A DNA stretch of 7,845 bases from Rhodospirillales bacterium (GTDB lineage Bacteria; Pseudomonadota; Alphaproteobacteria; Geminicoccales; Geminicoccaceae), in NCBI GenBank assembly GCA_007131045.1, contig SLRI01000353.1, positions 1 to 7,845 on the forward strand, given 5' to 3'. A program made the translations under genes and the position numbers. Positions 4,778 to 7,845 of the stretch are shown piece after piece. The notes under the pieces were generated by a model. The model was not told where the DNA came from. It saw only the letters and a program-made list of their open reading frames with translations, and ran no database searches. Each line of letters begins with the position of its first letter. Within the stretch, counting starts at the first letter, position 1.

Positions 4778-6425
4778 AGATGGCCTCCTTGAAGTGCTTG
4801 ACGCCGACCCGGCGGAAGAAGTCGAGAAACCGCTCCTCCTGCCCGCGGCGACCGTCGAGATAGACCCGGACGACGGCCTCGACGGCATCCACGATCTCGT
4901 GGGCGGCGAAGCCCGGGCCAATCAGCTGACCGATCGCGGCGTTCTCGTCGGCCGAGCCGCCGAGCGTGATCTGGTAGGATTCCACACCCTTCTTCTCCAG
5001 CCCGAGGATGCCGAGATGGGCCACGTGGTGGTGGCCGCAGGCGTTGATGCAGCCCGAGATGTTGATGTGCAGGTCGCCCACGTCCTCTTGCCGGGATAGG
5101 TCGGCGAAGCGGCGGCTGATCGCCTGCGCTATGGGGATCGAGCGCGCGGTCGCCAGCGCGCAGTAGTCCATGCCGGGGCAGGCGATGATGTCGGAGACGA
5201 GGTTGAGGTTGGGGGTGGCGAGACCGGCCGCATCGAGCGCCTGCCAGAGGGCCCAGAGGTCGCGGGTCGCGACGTCGGGCAGGACCAGGTTCTGCTCGTG
5301 CGCGACGCGGATCTCGGCGAACGAGTAGCGCTCGGCGAGATCGGCCACGAGGCGCATCTCGTCGGCCGTGGCGTCGCCCGGGATGCCGCCCGTGGGCTTG
5401 AGCGAGATGTTGGCGATGCTGTAGCCCGGCACCTTGTGCTGCGCCACGTTGTGGCGGACCCAGCGGGCGAAGGCCTTGTTCTCGAAGAGATGCGCCAGGT
5501 GCGCCGGGTCCTTTTCGGCCAGAGCCTCGTAGGCCGGCGGGGCGAAATAGGCCTCGATCCGGGCGACCTCGGCGGCCGCAAGCTCGATCGCCTCGCCGTG
5601 GTCGCCCTTGGCGAACTCGGCCTCGACCAGTTCGCTGAAGGCGTCGACGCCGATCTCGTGCACCAGGATCTTGATCCTGGCCTTGTACTTGTTGTCCCGC
5701 CGGCCGAAGCGGTTGTAGACGCGCATGATCGCGGTGACGTAGGGCAAGAGCTCGTCCGCCGGCAGGAAGCCTCGGATCGTCTTGCCGACCATCGGTGTGC
5801 GGCCGAGCCCGCCGCCGACGATCACCTCGAAGCCGGGCAGCCCCTGCTCGTTGCGGTGCATCCGCAGGCCGATGTCGTGGACCTTGACGGCGGCCCGGTC
5901 GAAGGGTGCCCCGGTGACCGCGATCTTGAACTTGCGCGGCAAGAAGCTGAACTCGGGGTGCAGCGAGGACCACTGGCGCAACAGCTCGCAATGTGGCCTC
6001 GGGTCCTCGATCTCGTCGGCCGCGACCCCGGCATACTGGTCGGTGGTGACGTTGCGGATGCAGTTGCCCGAGGTCTGGATGGCGTGCATCTCGACCTCGG
6101 CCAGCGCCTCGAGGATCAAGGGCACGTCCTCGAGCCTGGGCCAGTTGTACTGGATGTTCTGCCGCGTGGTGAAGTGGCCGTAGCCCTTGTCGAAGCGTTC
6201 GGCGATCATCGCCAGCTGGCGCATCTGGCGGGACGAGAGGACGCCGTACGGGACGGCCACCCGCAGCATGTAGGCGTGCAGCTGGAGGTAGAGGCCGTTC
6301 ATCAGCCGAAGCGGGCGGAACTCCTCCTCGGTCAGCTCGCCCCTCAGGCGCCGCTCGACCTGGTCCTTGAACTGGGCGGTGCGCTCGGCAACGAAGCGGG
6401 CGTCGAATTCGTCGTAGCGGTACAT
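4764..6425 (-). CDS. cysI: Sulfite reductase hemoprotein (nitrite/sulfite reductase family)
   Basis: The 553-residue enzyme uses siroheme coupled to a 4Fe-4S cluster for the six-electron reduction of sulfite to sulfide in assimilatory sulfur metabolism in the cytosol. The cluster cysteines are visible as ACPGMDYC (C416, C422) and GCINAC (C459, C463), giving the family pattern CxxxxxC and CxxxC. Siroheme-contact residues appear in GHFTTRQNIQYNW (83-95) and NCIRNVTTD (121-129). The length is normal for the one-chain nitrite/sulfite reductases. The ATG at 6425 has GGAG 7 bases before it and overlaps the DUF2849 stop by one base. The open frame extends to 6824, but that extension covers DUF2849 and is rejected. 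Placement after cysG and between DUF2849 and DUF934 supports sulfite over nitrite. No flavoprotein partner CysJ is in the window, so ferredoxin is a possible donor, which is inference. Confidence 0.94.
   Translation of the reverse strand: MYRYDEFDARFVAERTAQFKDQVERRLRGELTEEEFRPLRLMNGLYLQLHAYMLRVAVPYGVLSSRQMRQLAMIAERFDKGYGHFTTRQNIQYNWPRLEDVPLILEALAEVEMHAIQTSGNCIRNVTTDQYAGVAADEIEDPRPHCELLRQWSSLHPEFSFLPRKFKIAVTGAPFDRAAVKVHDIGLRMHRNEQGLPGFEVIVGGGLGRTPMVGKTIRGFLPADELLPYVTAIMRVYNRFGRRDNKYKARIKILVHEIGVDAFSELVEAEFAKGDHGEAIELAAAEVARIEAYFAPPAYEALAEKDPAHLAHLFENKAFARWVRHNVAQHKVPGYSIANISLKPTGGIPGDATADEMRLVADLAERYSFAEIRVAHEQNLVLPDVATRDLWALWQALDAAGLATPNLNLVSDIIACPGMDYCALATARSIPIAQAISRRFADLSRQEDVGDLHINISGCINACGHHHVAHLGILGLEKKGVESYQITLGGSADENAAIGQLIGPGFAAHEIVDAVEAVVRVYLDGRRGQEERFLDFFRRVGVKHFKEAIYATA
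4784..4790 (-). promoter_or_regulatory. Strong ribosome binding site of the DUF934 gene
   Basis: AAGGAGG on the minus strand, 6 bases before the ATG at 4777 and inside the last codons of cysI. It is the best ribosome site in the window. It shows that the DUF934 protein starts here and not further upstream in its long open frame. Confidence 0.8.
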
Positions 6426-6724
6426 CAAGAGGCTCCGAGGCTTGCCTGGTGGCCGAGATCGGGGCGGACGGTGGGGCCGCGGGTGCGCATCACCTCGCGG
6501 TAATGCACCGGCACGATGCGCGAGCCTTCGCGGCGCACCTCGACGGCGTAAGGCGCGACGACGATGTTCATGGCCTCGGCCTCGGCTGCCCGGGCTTCGA
6601 GCGCGGCGCGTGTCGCTTCGTCTTCGGCGACCGTCGCGCGGTCGACATTGGGGGTCCAGCCGTTCTCGGCGAGGAAGACGACGTCGCCGCCGATCAGGTG
6701 GTTGGCGGTGATGATTTCGGGCAT
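6425..6724 (-). CDS. DUF2849 family protein of the sulfite reductase operon
   Basis: This 99-residue protein has the DUF2849 pattern: an N-terminal HLIGGDVVFLAENGWT segment (about 9-24), an Ala- and Glu-rich helix at about 32-51 (AEDEATRAALEARAAEAEA), then VVAPYAVEVR and the HYREVMRTRGPTVRPDL tail. There is no signal peptide, membrane segment or catalytic motif. The family is small, of unknown function, and in my knowledge found mainly in Alphaproteobacteria directly before cysI. The ATG at 6724 overlaps the cysG stop by one base, and the stop overlaps the cysI ATG by one base. AAGG 7 bases before the ATG serves as ribosome site. The linked 1-base overlaps suggest that its amount is matched to CysG and CysI. 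A role in sulfite reductase maturation or siroheme hand-over is possible but only inferred from position. Confidence 0.88.
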   Translation of the reverse strand: MPEIITANHLIGGDVVFLAENGWTPNVDRATVAEDEATRAALEARAAEAEAMNIVVAPYAVEVRREGSRIVPVHYREVMRTRGPTVRPDLGHQASLGAS

Positions 6725-7845
6725 CAGGCGGCCTTTTCGAGCTGATGGGCGGCGCTGCTGGAAAAAGCGGCCGGTATCGGGGCAACGCCGATGAACAGGA
6801 TGGCGGGTCCGCGGATACCGGCACGGAGCAGCAGGTCCGACAATTGGTCGAGCCGTCCGGTTGCCGTCTTTTGGCTGGCGAGCGAGGCGTTCTCGACGAT
6901 GCTGACGGGAGTGGCGGGGTCGAGCCCCGCCTCGATCAGGTTGCGGGCGATCCCGGGCCCTGCCCGCACCCCCATGTAGACGGCGAGCGTCTGACCGCCT
7001 GTGGCCAAGGCCCGCCAGTCGTGCTCGGCCGGGCCGTCCTTGGTCTGGCCGGTCAGGATGGTCAGCGCCCGGCGCTTGCCACGCTCGGTGATCCGCAGGC
7101 GCGCCTCGGCGGCGGCTGCCAGGGCCGAGGTGACGCCCGGGACGATGCTGACCGCGATGCCGGCGGCCTCGACCGCTTCGATCTCCTCGACCGCGCGGCC
7201 GAAGACGAAGGGATCGCCGCCCTTGAGGCGGACCACGCGATTGCCGGCGGTCGCTTCCTCGACGAGGATCGCCTTGATCGTCTCCTGGCTGGTGGAGGGG
7301 CCGCCCGGCGTCTTGCCGACGTAGATTCGCCGGGCGTCACGGCGGGCGAGCTCGACGATGCGGGGATCGACCAGGCGGTCGACGACCAGGACGTCGGCCG
7401 ACTGCAGTGCCCGGTGCGCCTTGAGGGTCAAGAGCTCGGGATCGCCGGGGCCGGCGCCGACCAGGGCGACGCTGCCCTGTTGCTCCGTGCCGGCGATGGC
7501 CTCGTCCACCAGGACTGCGGCGCGGGTGGGATCATCGGCCAGCACGGCCTCGCTCGCCTGCCCGTCGAAGAACCGCTCCCAGAACGCGCGCCGCGCCCGG
7601 CCGTCGGCGAAACTGCGGGCGATGCGAAGGCGGAGGCCCTGGGCGTACTGTGCGAGCCGGCCGAGCTGTTGCGGCAGATGCGCCTCGAGCATGGCGCGGA
7701 TGCGGCCGACCAGGACCGGGGCGGTGCCCTCCGAGCCGATGGCGACGACCACGGGGTCACGGTCGACGATGGCGGGCGTGATGAAGCTGCAGAGCTGCGG
7801 CCGGTCGATGGCGTTGACCGGAATGCCGCGGGCGCGGGCGGCGAA
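6724..7845 (-). CDS. cysG: Siroheme synthase CysG (N-terminus cut by window edge)
   Basis: CysG converts uroporphyrinogen III to siroheme: SAM-dependent double methylation by its C-terminal half, then NAD-dependent oxidation and iron insertion by its N-terminal half. The visible 373 residues begin inside the N-terminal Rossmann-type domain with GIPVNAIDRPQLCSFITPAI, then VVVAIGSEGTAPVL, clear siroheme synthase motifs. The frame is open to the window edge, so the GTG at 7752 is not the start; about 85-95 residues are missing. A helical dimerisation region follows, then the uroporphyrinogen methyltransferase domain from about visible residue 124, with LVGAGPGDPELLTL, the KGGDPFVFGR loop and VPGVTSA. 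Ending at TGA 6724-6726, it overlaps the DUF2849 start by one base. It supplies the cofactor of the cysI product and probably heads this operon; the promoter is outside the window. Confidence 0.93.
   Translation of the reverse strand, partial: FAARARGIPVNAIDRPQLCSFITPAIVDRDPVVVAIGSEGTAPVLVGRIRAMLEAHLPQQLGRLAQYAQGLRLRIARSFADGRARRAFWERFFDGQASEAVLADDPTRAAVLVDEAIAGTEQQGSVALVGAGPGDPELLTLKAHRALQSADVLVVDRLVDPRIVELARRDARRIYVGKTPGGPSTSQETIKAILVEEATAGNRVVRLKGGDPFVFGRAVEEIEAVEAAGIAVSIVPGVTSALAAAAEARLRITERGKRRALTILTGQTKDGPAEHDWRALATGGQTLAVYMGVRAGPGIARNLIEAGLDPATPVSIVENASLASQKTATGRLDQLSDLLLRAGIRGPAILFIGVAPIPAAFSSSAAHQLEKAA

Noticed and set aside
4778..4921. A 48-codon N-terminal extension of the DUF934 protein.
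   Set aside because: It lies inside cysI, is Ser/Arg-rich without family similarity, and AAGGAGG is placed exactly for the ATG at 4777.
5298..6503. A 401-codon plus-strand open frame antisense to cysI.
   Set aside because: It mirrors cysI codons, is rich in Asp, Val, Gly and Leu, and contains no recognisable motif. It is a typical shadow of a high-GC gene.
6426..6824. A 133-codon N-terminal extension of cysI.
   Set aside because: The extension overlaps all of DUF2849 and the end of cysG, has Arg/Pro-rich shadow composition, and the ATG at 6425 has a good ribosome site and normal family length.
7055..7110. The methyltransferase part of CysG has ITERG where many homologues have LTHR or LTRRG, hinting at a changed active site.
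   Set aside because: All other methyltransferase motifs are normal, and this loop varies among alphaproteobacterial CysG proteins as far as I recall, so it is probably subfamily variation.

Overview
The window looks like chromosome of a high-GC Alphaproteobacterium, probably Rhodospirillales-like. This is inferred from base composition, the cysG / DUF2849 / cysI / DUF934 gene order (an arrangement I know from Alphaproteobacteria) and the family flavour of the E2 and ACP genes. The exact taxon cannot be read from the sequence. No tRNA, rRNA, CRISPR array, IS element or phage gene was seen.

Left part, plus strand (1-1549): the tail of an operon for a 2-oxoacid dehydrogenase complex. A C-terminal scrap of what is probably the E1 beta subunit is followed, with overlapping stop and start codons, by a full E2 dihydrolipoyl acyltransferase (lipoyl domain, E1/E3-binding domain, catalytic domain). 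Three bases later comes a small acyl carrier protein. A dedicated ACP as the last gene of an E1-E2 operon is the most interesting arrangement here. It suggests, as inference only, that the acyl group made by the complex, or another acyl intermediate, ends up on an ACP rather than only on CoA.

Middle part, minus strand (1546-3501): a two-gene unit, a short-chain dehydrogenase/reductase followed 9 bases later by a DAO-family FAD oxidoreductase resembling the TDA3-like group. The FAD gene meets the ACP gene tail to tail, and one CTAG palindrome supplies both stop codons. Further upstream (3780-4184) lie an intact Phd/YefM-type antitoxin gene and the wreck of its PIN-domain toxin. The toxin's first residues and C-terminal part are recognisable, but the middle is gone and the frame is shifted. 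About 280 bases between the wreck and the dehydrogenase hold no convincing gene.

Right part, minus strand (4253-7845): an assimilatory sulfite reduction operon, read right to left as cysG (siroheme synthase, N-terminus cut by the window edge), a DUF2849 gene, cysI (siroheme and 4Fe-4S reductase) and a DUF934 gene. The four genes are tightly packed, with 1-base TGATG overlaps at two junctions and a 14-base overlap at the third. CysG makes the siroheme that CysI needs to reduce sulfite to sulfide for cysteine synthesis. The two DUF proteins are conserved companions of unknown biochemical role. No cysH follows DUF934; the antitoxin locus comes next instead.
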